Shown here: positions 9,425 through 19,028 of the stretch, piece by piece
How the letters are laid out: each line of letters begins with the position of its first letter
Position numbering within the stretch: the first letter of the stretch is position 1
Source of the DNA: Rhypophila decipiens
Taxonomy: Eukaryota > Ascomycota > Sordariomycetes > Sordariales > Naviculisporaceae
DNA length: 64,000 bases
Assembly: GCA_033297075.1 (NCBI GenBank)
Contig: MU858049.1
Coordinates: 496,001-560,000, forward strand
Reading direction: 5' to 3'
Notes under the pieces: model-generated
What the model was told of the DNA's origin: nothing
The model's input: only the letters and a program-made list of their open reading frames with translations
Databases searched by the model: none
Translations under genes and position numbers: made by a program

Positions 9425-12191
9425 GTTCTTGCTTGTCTCTGTCTCCGTTGGCGTGTATCCGTAGTGAGTCTAGTGACCGAGACTGGCTGGCAGTGGAGGG
9501 GTCAATGGGAAAACTTTTGGAGATGTAGGATTTCCGGTATGGACTATGGAGAAGGTCGAGAATCGAGTGGAAGATATAAGTGGTCGGTGGATGTTGTAAT
9601 AAATACTGTACCGGATCTTTGTCTTTGTCTATCCCTAAAGACTAAGGTAATCAATTCCAAGAAATCAAAGTTCAGGATGGGATGGAAAATGCGAACTGGA
9701 ACGGGCTTGAAGTGCTTGTGTCACAGAACCCACCCCACCTTTTTACGTAGCTCAGTGGCGGCGTGGGGTAATGCGTTACGGCGTCACAGACCGACCCCGG
9801 CCGTCAGCGGCTGACATGGGATCATTCAACGGCAGGACAGCGCACCCGACCAGTGAGTCGGAGTGCTGAGGCCCGGGTAAGGGCTGGGGCAATATGTGGG
9901 CCTGGCGGAACATACCGATACCGGATTACCGGTAGTTGTAGTGGGAACACTGGCTATCATCGGCAACTTGTAAAATAAATTTCCGGCCGCTTCTCTTCGA
10001 CGGCCTTCAAATAGGATAGCATCGAGGAAACACAGCCTTCTATTTTGGAGTTGTCAGTCGTGGGGATTTAATCTCGGACATATTCCATCTCGCAGCCGCT
10101 TTCTGGTCGAGTTCCTTCTGTTACTGCTTCCTCCCCCACATCCCACATCCCACGCACGCAGCGACGCGCTCTCGTCAAAAGTGAGAACGTGCTCTCCCCA
10201 GGTTTCGGATTCGCGTGGGAGAAGTGCATATCGGGGTGAGCTGGGTCAGCAACTCTGCAGCTTACGGATAGCTACCCTGGGCATGTGACTGCATACCATA
10301 GGTGCTACAACGTTTGAGCAACCCAGAATGGGTAGTCCACGGATGCAAGAGCTGACCGACTTGAGGCACGATATCCTGAGCTGTCATCTGTAAAATACCT
10401 TTACAAGAAACAGTATGCCAGTATCATTTGAGGTCGCTTGCCCACCTACATACAGCCTTGCCATCAAGTTTGTATACTGAATAGAGAAAATGAGGCATCC
10501 TAAGCTGACTCTTGCTTCATTCCAGCAAAAAGAATGCAATAAAAAGCTTGGCGTCGACAGAGATTGATGAAACTGGGGATTCCTATACTGCGAACCTAAT
10601 GTTAGCCGTCAGTACGTGTAAGCTACTGCTGAATCTGTACATGTGCGGGCCGGAGAGATCAGAATTTGATAAAGCCTTGGTGTTGTCCGCATCCTCAACT
10701 CATGGCATTGAACCTTCACACGCCTAGTGACGGTGAGGTTCAAAAACCATTGTTGAGTCAGCTTACCGGAATGTTATTCAAAATCATCATGGTGAAAAAA
10801 TATGCAATTCCACACAGGAGAGTGGCCTTATTGAGGCATCATTCAACTTACGGGCCAAGAACTGAACAAAGAGCACCGTGTCGAGTATGGTGGGTTAAAT
10901 CGTCAGGCTCAATCCAATTGAGCCGCCACATCAGAAAGCGACCACAATTTGATCAAAGCAGAAAGAGGGAAAATGAAATGTCCTAATCTTGTTTTCGGTC
11001 ATCCTCGCTCATGGAGCCGCACATAAAACGGGGCACTCCTGACGATGGTTTTAATAAACAAGGGCAATTTTGAGTGAGTTAATCTTGACACACTATCGGT
11101 ATTTTGTCAGCTGCGTGGAGGTGGTGGGTAGCAAGCTGGCGATGAATTGGCCGTTGTGGTCTTGGTTTGGTGGAAAAAAGGAGAGAATTCTTTGGCCGGT
11201 CTTGGGCCTCTTTTATGGGGAAGGGAGATTTTGCGCCCGCCTTCACCGCCTGCAACGTTATTTGCCCGCTATCCATGCAGTCTTTGCTGGCCCTCGCTGC
11301 CCACCAAAACTGCTCTCAACTCGACTAACACGGATAATAAAAACAATACGGGCCTTGTTGAAATACTTCATAGGGTTTTCACCTAAGTGGTCGATGGACT
11401 ATGATCTTGTTTACACCATCATAACCATAATTGGACATCTTTGTTACAACCATATGAAGCATTTGTGTGTATTGTAATATGTTACGCATGACGCATTTCG
11501 CAGCCTGTTCTTACACGTACCAGGTACGGATACCGCAATGCAACAACGACCGACAGTGGCTGGAACGCACGGCAAGGGTGGAGTGACTGGAGTGTGGGGA
11601 CCCGCCACTGATCATGTTCGCCTGTGTGCTCCAGTGCCAATGCGCTTCAAGTTTTGTTCTTTTTCCACGATTGAATCGTTGTAAACCCACAAGTCACCAG
11701 TCACATCCTACCATTGCACAAAGACCTCAGAATTCGGCGTACTCTTATTCAACATCTCGCAAGTCATCTTTGATCACCACCTCTTCCTCGCTCACCAACA
11801 ATCCGCCTCCGCACTCGTCGCCGAATCGCTAAACCCTCTAAGCCAACAGACGCACTTCCCGTTTGACAAAGACAAGCTTGAAACTCGATTCACACGTCCG
11901 CCTGACATCATCCCACGCATTCAACTGCCTGTTCACTCATTTAATCAAGATTCCTTTGTGGCCGTAAACGTTTGCTACACCGGTGTTGAGATTAGAGCAA
12001 TCCGAATTGACTCTTGAACCTATTTCATCTCCCTGTGCGGCTCTCGTTTGCTACTCGATCAACAATTGGCCTGTATAAAAAGGAACTTGTCAACAATACC
12101 CTGTACACTAAAAGCGCCGCTGGGCTCAAGTCAGCCGTACACCTCGCACCTCGCTTCACGCTTTCTCGAGGACCCATATTCCGAGTTCTTC
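9425..12191. other. Intergenic between divergent genes, no gene supported
   Basis: About 2.8 kb separating the reductase (-) from the 4EHP-like gene (+). Open frames here are short, mostly lack ATG and show no domain. A tRNA A-box-like string at 9748-9758 has no partner B-box. Pyrimidine-rich sequence at about 11700-12100 probably includes the 5' leader of the 4EHP gene. Confidence 0.45.
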
Positions 12192-13424
12192 ATGGACAAT
12201 CAAAATCTATGGAGTCGCCGTACCAAGTAAGTTTGAGTGCGGCCCTGATCTTTTGGACCCTCGCCGCCACCCATGCCCGCCCCTCATGCTAACAGTTGCC
12301 CTTCGCCATCCAGCTCGAGCAAGCTCTCCCTATCAACTCCAGGGTCCGGTGCCCAAGGCGACAGCCCGTCGGGGCGCGGCACGACACTCTCCAGGCGGTT
12401 GGGCGGTGATAGCTCGTCGCACGGGAAGCCGAATCCCTTCAACTCTGTAACCACTCCCAGTGGATTAGTTTCGCCGACGGGCGGCGCATCGAGCGCCTTC
12501 GGTCTCGGTTCCGGCGCCTTTGCCTCGTTCGGTTCGGCGAAAACCCCCAAGTCGCCAGGAAACCCCTTTGAGACGGCTCTGGGGGGTCCGGCCAAAACGC
12601 CATCTGCGGAGAAATCTGCAAAGGACGGTGGGCTTGGCAGCAAGGTGATCGGGAAGCCGACATCGTATGAACCTCTTGGTGGTTCCAAGGCGTCTGCTTC
12701 GGCGTCTAGCTCGGCTACTGCAGCAACGTCGCATCCGTTGCGCAACAGCTGGGTTTTCTGGTTCCGTCCACCCATCTCGAAGGCCAACGGCTTCATTGAG
12801 TATGAGAAGACGCTGCACCCTATCGCATCCTGTCAGTCGGTTGAAGAGTTCTTCACTGTGTATCAACATCTGAGACGGCCCTCGACCCTGCCGCTGGTGT
12901 CTGACTATCACCTCTTCAAGAAGGGCATCCGCCCAATATGGGAGGACGACGAGAACAAGAACGGAGGGAAGTGGATCCTGCGTCTGAAGAAGGGCGTAGC
13001 TGATCGGTATTGGGAGGATTTATTGCTGGCTATTGTTGGAGAACAATTCGGCGATGCCAGCGACGAGGTCTGCGGCGTCGTCTTGAGTGTTAGGAATGGT
13101 GAGGATATACTCAGCATTTGGGCTCGAGACGACGGCCAGCGAGTGTTGAAGATCAGGTAGGTTTGCCGTCAACCCCTTCCTGTCCGCTGCTGCATGCTAA
13201 TATGAGCTGGATCCAGGGAAACCATGAGACGAACACTCGAGCTGGCGCCCGGCACCAAGATCGAATGGAAGAGTCACGACTCGAGCATTCAGCAGCGCAC
13301 CGCCATTGAGGAATCCCGGCGTGAGAAGGCCAATAACAGCCATGGCGATAAGCGAACATCCAATAAGCAGCAACAGCAACGTGATAACTCGGATAACCAG
13401 AGGAACCAGTCGGCAAACACTTAG
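12192..13424 (+). CDS. eIF4E class II cap-binding protein (4EHP/eIF4E2-like)
   Basis: Predicted exons 12192-12226, 12314-13156 and 13217-13424 (361 aa). Exon 1 encodes only MDNQNLWSRRT plus two bases; the GTAAGT donor and CCAG acceptor join it in phase to NSSKLSLSTPGS. After a Ser/Gly/Pro-rich N-terminus, the IF4E domain spans about 150-330: HPLRNSWVFWF, a Tyr at 175 where canonical eIF4E has its first cap-stacking Trp, then IRPIWEDDENKNGGKW with the second cap-stacking Trp at 221, then GEQFGDASDEVCGVVLSVR. Tyr in place of the first Trp is the hallmark of 4EHP, which binds the mRNA cap but generally represses translation because it binds eIF4G poorly. The C-terminus is Gln/Asn-rich. The start is the first in-frame ATG after the 5' leader. 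Confidence 0.9.
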
Positions 13425-13994
13425 AGCAAGAATCTGACTTATCTGACTGGACCGACATCACTCCTAGATTACTACTCTGCTGAATACCTCCTCCAGGACC
13501 TAGGTTACTCTGCTGAAGACCTCCAGCACCTCAGAGTCAGAGAAATGCTAGAACAAGAGCTACAAATACGGGCGTATAATTTTTTCTAGTTTGCAGACGA
13601 TGTCGATTCAGGAGAAGACATGGAGGACTGGACTTTGAGCGGATCTTTGAATTAGCCCGCATCATGTTGACAATATTCTTGGTGTGTAGTTTAACAAACA
13701 GCGTCTAGCGAACAGCTATGTTCTGTGAAGCAACCAGTTATGGAAAAGCTTTGTAAGACGGAGATGGAATTACCTTGCGGATACTGAAGCGAGCTGAAAA
13801 TTTAATCACAGCGATTGATGCTATGATCACGCAAAAATCTTTGTATCTCCCCAGTCATATATGTGAGGCTGTGTCATTGATTATGAAGACCTGGGAAGTT
13901 GTAAGAAGCTCCACCATTTCTTCTTCTTCATCTTGAACATGAAGATATGAACATTGCCTCCATTTCTCACCATGCTACTCTTATTGTACAATAT
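13425..13994. other. Convergent 3' intergenic region
   Basis: About 570 bp between the 4EHP gene (+) and the SAD1 gene (-). No gene is seen. It should carry the 3' untranslated regions of both. Confidence 0.5.
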
Positions 13995-15647
13995 TTACTT
14001 CCCCTTGGCCGCAAGGGGCGTCTTCCTCCTTTCCCAAATCTGCAAATACGACTCGGCAAGATACAACAATTCACTCCTGATATTCTCGACAAACAAATCC
14101 TGCGTAACGACCCACTCATCGGTAGCTTTATCCCGTAGCTGAACCTTCCATGTCTTGCGCTCCTCACCGCTATCGGCAACTTCCTCTTTCATCCGTACCG
14201 CCTCGTGCACCACATTCGCGACAAGATCATACCAGATCGGCTCGCCCGAGGAATGATCGGCCGAGGGTTCCACGTACGGACTCATGTCCAGATTCTTGGC
14301 GTCAAATGTCACGATTGTCGGGTTTCGCTCGCTGACGAATTTGTTCTTGGAGAATCGTTTGATGTGGAACATTAGAAAGGGGGGGAGGGGGTGCTGGAGC
14401 CGATAGCGTCGGCGCTGCGAGTTTAATTCCTGCGAGGTGAGGCCGTTGTATTTTGCTAGGATTGTGGTTAGGGGGACTTGAGGGATGATGTTTCGTTCTT
14501 GTTCGTCTTGGAATAGAGGGGCGGCGGGGAGGTCGAGGGTCAAGAGGAGGAAGCGGCTGCTGGAGACGTTTATTACGCTGGAATCTTGGAAGCGCAGTCT
14601 GTCGGCTAGGGTGTCGTTTTTTGTTTGTATTTCTTGGGATTCGAGCTTTAGTTTGCCCTGGAAGATGTGTTGGATCGGAGAGGACTGGGGCCGGGTTTTG
14701 GACCCCCCGAGGCCGAGGTGGAGGTTGTTTAGGTACCAGGAGAGAAAGTCCACTGGGTCGGATTGTGCGGATAGGGTGAAGCGCTTGTTTGATCGGAGCG
14801 AGATTTCTTGGAGGAGTTCATGGGGGGATACGTGCGACTTGAATGCGCGGGGGTTCCAGATTTTTCGGAAGAGGATCGAGGTTCGTTTGACTAGCTCGTT
14901 TGCGGGGGATTTGCCAAAGTCGGTGAGCAGGAAATAGTTGCGCAGGGGGGAGACGTGGGAGAGGGCTTGGACTATGACGTTGAGATAGTCGTTCTCTTTG
15001 ATGTTGTTCATGCCTACGAATCCCGGCCTGTATTCTTTCCCCGAGAGGGCGAATGAGGTTCGGGGTATGCGGTCAAAGGTTAGGACTTCGGCTTTGGTGT
15101 AGCGCGGGTCCGAGACGTATTTGATGTCGTCGAGGGATTTGCTTTGCACCTCGTAGCCTTCCGGGAGGACGTAAACCTTTTGCGTGCTCATGTTGATGAA
15201 GACGTGGTGGTCTTCGTCGAGCGCGTGGAAATAGGCGTGTGATTTTGGGCCGCGGCCCTGGAAGTACTTGCCGCAGACGAGACAGGCATAGACGTTGATG
15301 TTGGACAGGCTTATGGAGCAGAGCTTCTCGAAATCGAAGTCGAGCACGTTGCGGTCGATCGTGTCTAGGTAGAGGTCGTCGTAGCCCTCGGTTGGCGCCG
15401 ATTGTCTGATGGGCGCTTTCTCCTCCTCGTCATCATCGGATTCGTCTTGGTCCTCTTGGTTCGGTGAATTACTGTTCCCATTCTGGTACTCTGCTGGTGC
15501 AGGTGCGTCGCCTTGCTCATCGGCCGTCTTCTCATCCAAGCTCAATTCCTTGACACTTTTGGTGTAGTCGTCGACTCTCGACTTCTTGGGTAGAGGTGAG
15601 TTTGCGGCGAGCTCGTCGAGAGCTTCGGTTGCGGGTCGTTTCGACAT
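13995..15647 (-). CDS. sad1: SAD1/USP39-like tri-snRNP splicing factor
   Basis: Intronless, 550 aa. It is required for stability and recruitment of the U4/U6.U5 tri-snRNP in the nucleus. The N-terminus is acidic and disordered (DESDDDEEEK). A ZnF-UBP domain covers about 100-165 (YACLVCGKYFQGRG, HAYFHALDEDHHV), and a ubiquitin-hydrolase fold runs from about 210 to the end. At the position of the catalytic Cys box the sequence is GMNNIKENDYLNVIVQAL, so the nucleophile is missing; this matches the known inactive state of USP39/Sad1. Later signatures include DPVDFLSWYLNNLH, FLMFHIKRF and the C-terminal YLQIWERR. The length and end agree with the family. ATG at 15647 follows an untranslated stretch without closer candidates. 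Confidence 0.95.
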   Translation of the reverse strand: MSKRPATEALDELAANSPLPKKSRVDDYTKSVKELSLDEKTADEQGDAPAPAEYQNGNSNSPNQEDQDESDDDEEEKAPIRQSAPTEGYDDLYLDTIDRNVLDFDFEKLCSISLSNINVYACLVCGKYFQGRGPKSHAYFHALDEDHHVFINMSTQKVYVLPEGYEVQSKSLDDIKYVSDPRYTKAEVLTFDRIPRTSFALSGKEYRPGFVGMNNIKENDYLNVIVQALSHVSPLRNYFLLTDFGKSPANELVKRTSILFRKIWNPRAFKSHVSPHELLQEISLRSNKRFTLSAQSDPVDFLSWYLNNLHLGLGGSKTRPQSSPIQHIFQGKLKLESQEIQTKNDTLADRLRFQDSSVINVSSSRFLLLTLDLPAAPLFQDEQERNIIPQVPLTTILAKYNGLTSQELNSQRRRYRLQHPLPPFLMFHIKRFSKNKFVSERNPTIVTFDAKNLDMSPYVEPSADHSSGEPIWYDLVANVVHEAVRMKEEVADSGEERKTWKVQLRDKATDEWVVTQDLFVENIRSELLYLAESYLQIWERRKTPLAAKGK

Positions 15648-16326
15648 GCCCGCGATTGTTTGCGCCTGCCTGCACTTGCCGTGTTTGTTTTCCCGGAAGA
15701 AGGTGGTTGAAAAGTTGAAATATCCAAATGCGCAGTGGTGTTGTAGCGCAGTGCAGACAGATACTCTGGTAGGTATGTAGTTCGTAAGCTATTGGGGTGG
15801 TATGTCGGTTTTCTGGAAAGTTGCAACCTTGAGGCTGATGGAAGTTTGGAACAAGTTTGGAACTGACCAACCGTTGGCGCGGGAATCTGGCGCCACTAAA
15901 AGCGTACCGACGGAGGCTGAGAGGCTCTAAACTCGGCGGACCCACAGTAGCTTTAACGCGCTCCGCGTCAAGTCAGCGGCTCATCCGCTCTGTGGACCGA
16001 CCACAACCGCCGTCCTCCGATTCTGGTCCCATCTTTGAGAGTTATCTCGGTCCCCGAGACAAACATGAAAAGGAACAGTCATTCAACTTCAACTTATTAT
16101 TATTTATTTATTTTATGATCTTAGTGGATGAGATATGATTCTACCTAAAAACGCCATTGCCAAGTACCTGGGCTAATGTCCAGGTAACGATAAATATGAA
16201 ACAACTTGAAAAAGAAAAAGAAAAAGATGCCGGATATCATATGTTCTAATAAACAGGAGAAAGAGAGGGAAAAACGAGTGTGACAGGGTCCAGACATTGG
16301 CTAATCAGAGTCAAACCCAGAAGTAA
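15648..16326. other. Intergenic, no gene seen
   Basis: Lies upstream of SAD1 and downstream of the next minus-strand gene. It contains an A-rich (AAAAAG)n tract near 16208-16225 and AT-rich sequence at 16080-16140. The open frame at 15857-16138 has no features of a gene. Confidence 0.45.
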
Positions 16327-18167
16327 TCAAGTAAGCGGCACCTGCCCCATCTCGGCCCAATCATTCCCCCTCTGCAGAACCTCAATAACCCAGCCACCCC
16401 TCTGGAAATAACACCTCGTCAAGTTGCTCTGATAATTCAGGTACAGAGGCTCAGCATAGGTGTCGTTTGACGTGGCCGGGGTGAGACAAGCAATATCGGT
16501 GCCCCAGTCGGCATTTTGCAGCGCCTTGGGGGTCGACATCTGCCAACTTTCGCTATCGTCGGTCCAGACCTGCTTGATGTCGCCTCTGCCGGGTTCGGTG
16601 TCGCTTTCTTCGTCCTGGTAGAGGACGTACGTGTTTACCAGGTCGCCGCTTTTGTTTCTTGTGTCGTTTACGCGGGAGTAGGAGAATGACGTGAAGGAGC
16701 CTTGTTTTGGGAGGGTGATTTTTGGGAATTTACCGGCTGGAACGAGCATTGAGGTGATTAGTATGGAGGTGAAGATTGTTTTGGGGAGGGGAAAACTTAC
16801 TCTCTGGCCAGGACGCGGTGACCTCGCCTGCACCCTCGATATCCGGCGCAGGCAAGAGCGGCGTCAGTAGACCGGCGGCATTCTGGTAAAAGACGCCGAA
16901 GCTGCCGTTCTTGACTTTTTCATAGTCTGTCGACACGGGCACGACGGTCAACCGGGTCCCTTGCATGCCGACCTGGGAGAGCAGCTGGGTATTGCTGTAG
17001 GGCACGTCGTCGAGCGCGTTGCCGACGTTGATGAAGCCCGACCAGTCCTGGAAGGCAACCCACGGCCAGTACGATGCCACACGGCTGCCCGTGCGGACCG
17101 AGAAGCCCCGGTCGTTGATCTCGCTGGGCTTGGTGCCCAGGGCTGCTGCTGCAACGTCGAACTTGACGCCGTTTACATAACCTGTTTCGTTGATGTAAAA
17201 TACGTTTAGGTGGAGCTGTCGAGGCCAATTAGCCGTCTGCCCGCGAGACTTGGAGGAGACAGAAACAAGTACTCACACTATACTCGATCAATTCATTCCC
17301 TCGCGGCGTGATCCTCTTGTTGGATGTACAATAGCCCGCCGTGCCTAAACCGGTGCCCGGCTGGGACTTGTCGCCCGTGACCAGCTGAGGCGCCTGCCAC
17401 GGCTCAGAAGCATCCTGCTGGTAGAACAGTTGCGAATAAATGGCATGCACCTTTCCTTCCTGATCCTTGTACGCCAACACGACCACCTCCCCCGTTGGCG
17501 GTCCGGCGGGGCTACCGTCCCAGGTCATGACGAACGACACCGCCGAGAGGGGCGAGTTCTTTTGGATGGATGTAGGAGTCGGTGTCCCCGCTGATGACGA
17601 AGCCGTCTTGGTTGATTCTCCTCCCGATGATGCCGATGGTGATGCCGTCGTTGCTTCTTCTGATGTCGCATCGCCGGATTTGTTCCCTGCTTTTGAGCCG
17701 AGGACTCCTCCTAATATTGCGCCCAGGATCACTAGCAGGGCGATTCCCCCTATTATGAGCCATTTCTTTTTTGAGAATCCTGTCTTGCCCGCTGCTGCTC
17801 CTGCTGGTAACGCCCCGTCCGCATTGTGGTCTTGTCCGTGGTATACCTCGGGAAAGGCATCTTGTTGGTAGACGCCAGGAACACCGCCGGCAGTGACGGC
17901 TGGTTCCTTGACGTCTCGTTCGGGGTCCCAGGAGTGAAGACCCCTTGTATCGGGGGCTACCTCGAGGCCTGGTGTCGGTTGGGGGACGACCTCAAGGCCG
18001 GGCGTCGGTTCGGGCACGACCTCGAGGCCAGGTTGCTCACCCGGTATTGATGCCGCATACTGTGGTGAAGGTGAGGCATACTGTGGTGAAAGTGAGGCAT
18101 ACTGTGGTGAGGGTGAGGAGAGGTTCGAAGATCCTGGCCTTGGATAGGTCGAGTAATTGCTGTCCAT
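16327..18167 (-). CDS. Single-pass membrane protein with possible fucose-lectin-like ectodomain
   Basis: Predicted exons (5' to 3') 18167-17277, 17215-16801 and 16736-16327 (571 aa); donors GTGAGT and GTAAGT, acceptors CAG, phases consistent. The cytoplasmic N-terminus has SPQYASx repeats and three PGLEVxPxxT repeats. One membrane segment (about 136-158, WLIIGGIALLVILG...) follows KKK, then a Ser/Thr-rich stalk, then a beta-rich ectodomain with repeated aromatic and Asp-Gly turns (MTWDGSPAG, VNGVKFDV, YVLYQDEE). PGLEVVP-type repeats before a single helix and this ectodomain resemble fungal membrane proteins annotated as fucose-specific-lectin-like. That is a family resemblance, not a motif match, so the function is uncertain. 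An in-frame ATG at 18398 exists upstream; 18167 was preferred because it starts a normal hydrophilic N-terminus. Confidence 0.75.
17949..18117 (-). repeat. Two in-frame coding minisatellites
   Basis: Within the membrane protein gene, about 18053-18117 holds three 21-bp units encoding SPQYAS plus one variable residue, and about 17949-18035 holds three 30-bp units encoding PGLEVxPxxT. Both keep frame and probably set the length of the cytoplasmic segment. Confidence 0.85.
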
Positions 18168-19028
18168 CCTCTTTATAACTCTGCCATAGAAGGACACCGA
18201 CCAAGTCAGGAACTTTTGACTCTCTGACCGAAAGAGACCGACCGAGAAGAACAGGCACGGAAAAGAGTGAATGGTCGTTGGGCGTGTTACGAAACAGGAC
18301 AAGGGCACAGAGAGAGAGAGAAAAGACAAACACCCCCCCGTCCGTTCCAGCTCACTCCCACTTCCCCTGGCAAACCCGCCCCCGGCCCGACACCCCATTA
18401 GAACAGCTCATCCACAAAAGGCATCAACAAAAGGACTGGCAGGGCATGATCGCCAGCGAGTGTGCCGTAACATTCATCATCTCGGCAGATCCACACCTCT
18501 GGGTTGGTCGAGGTACTTGATTGGCTCTCGGCTCTACCAATTCACCAGTTTGAGGCGCGAAGGATCAGCTTCGGCCGCCAGCCTTGCCTTGTAAGGCTTA
18601 GGCTGCTTATATTGCTGGAGTCGCTTAATGCGAATTCGAATCAATTTTGCGTTTGCGGATACGCTTGTTATCCCCATAAATCTTATCAATCACCGGTGCT
18701 GAGTCCGAATTTGGAAGTATAAATCAGTCAGCAATCTGACGGGTTGGTAACGAAAGGGAAGAATCAATATTGCTGGTGTATATACGGGCACGACAGATCG
18801 GACGATTGAAGCAATCGAGATGGATGGTGATTGTTCAATTTGTTGCATTTCTGCGTCTTCATTGACCACCAACATGACAAAAATCATGTCTCTCACTTGT
18901 CCTTTTAAGGTTCAACACTAATCTTGAAAGAGATCGCTTTCAGGATATATATACACCAGATTCTATCCAGATCCAGATCAGATATCTCCGGTCTTTCAAT
19001 ACTTGCATGCCCAAACAAGCAAATATTG
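18168..19028. other. Intergenic, no gene seen
   Basis: About 860 bp between the start of the membrane protein gene and the end of UTP13, both minus strand. No coding potential was recognised. The GA-rich stretch at 18300-18330 may lie in the 5' leader or promoter of the membrane protein gene. Confidence 0.45.

Noticed and set aside
9748..9758. tRNA A-box-like TAGCTCAGTGG
   Set aside because: No matching B-box or cloverleaf could be found within about 100 nt downstream.
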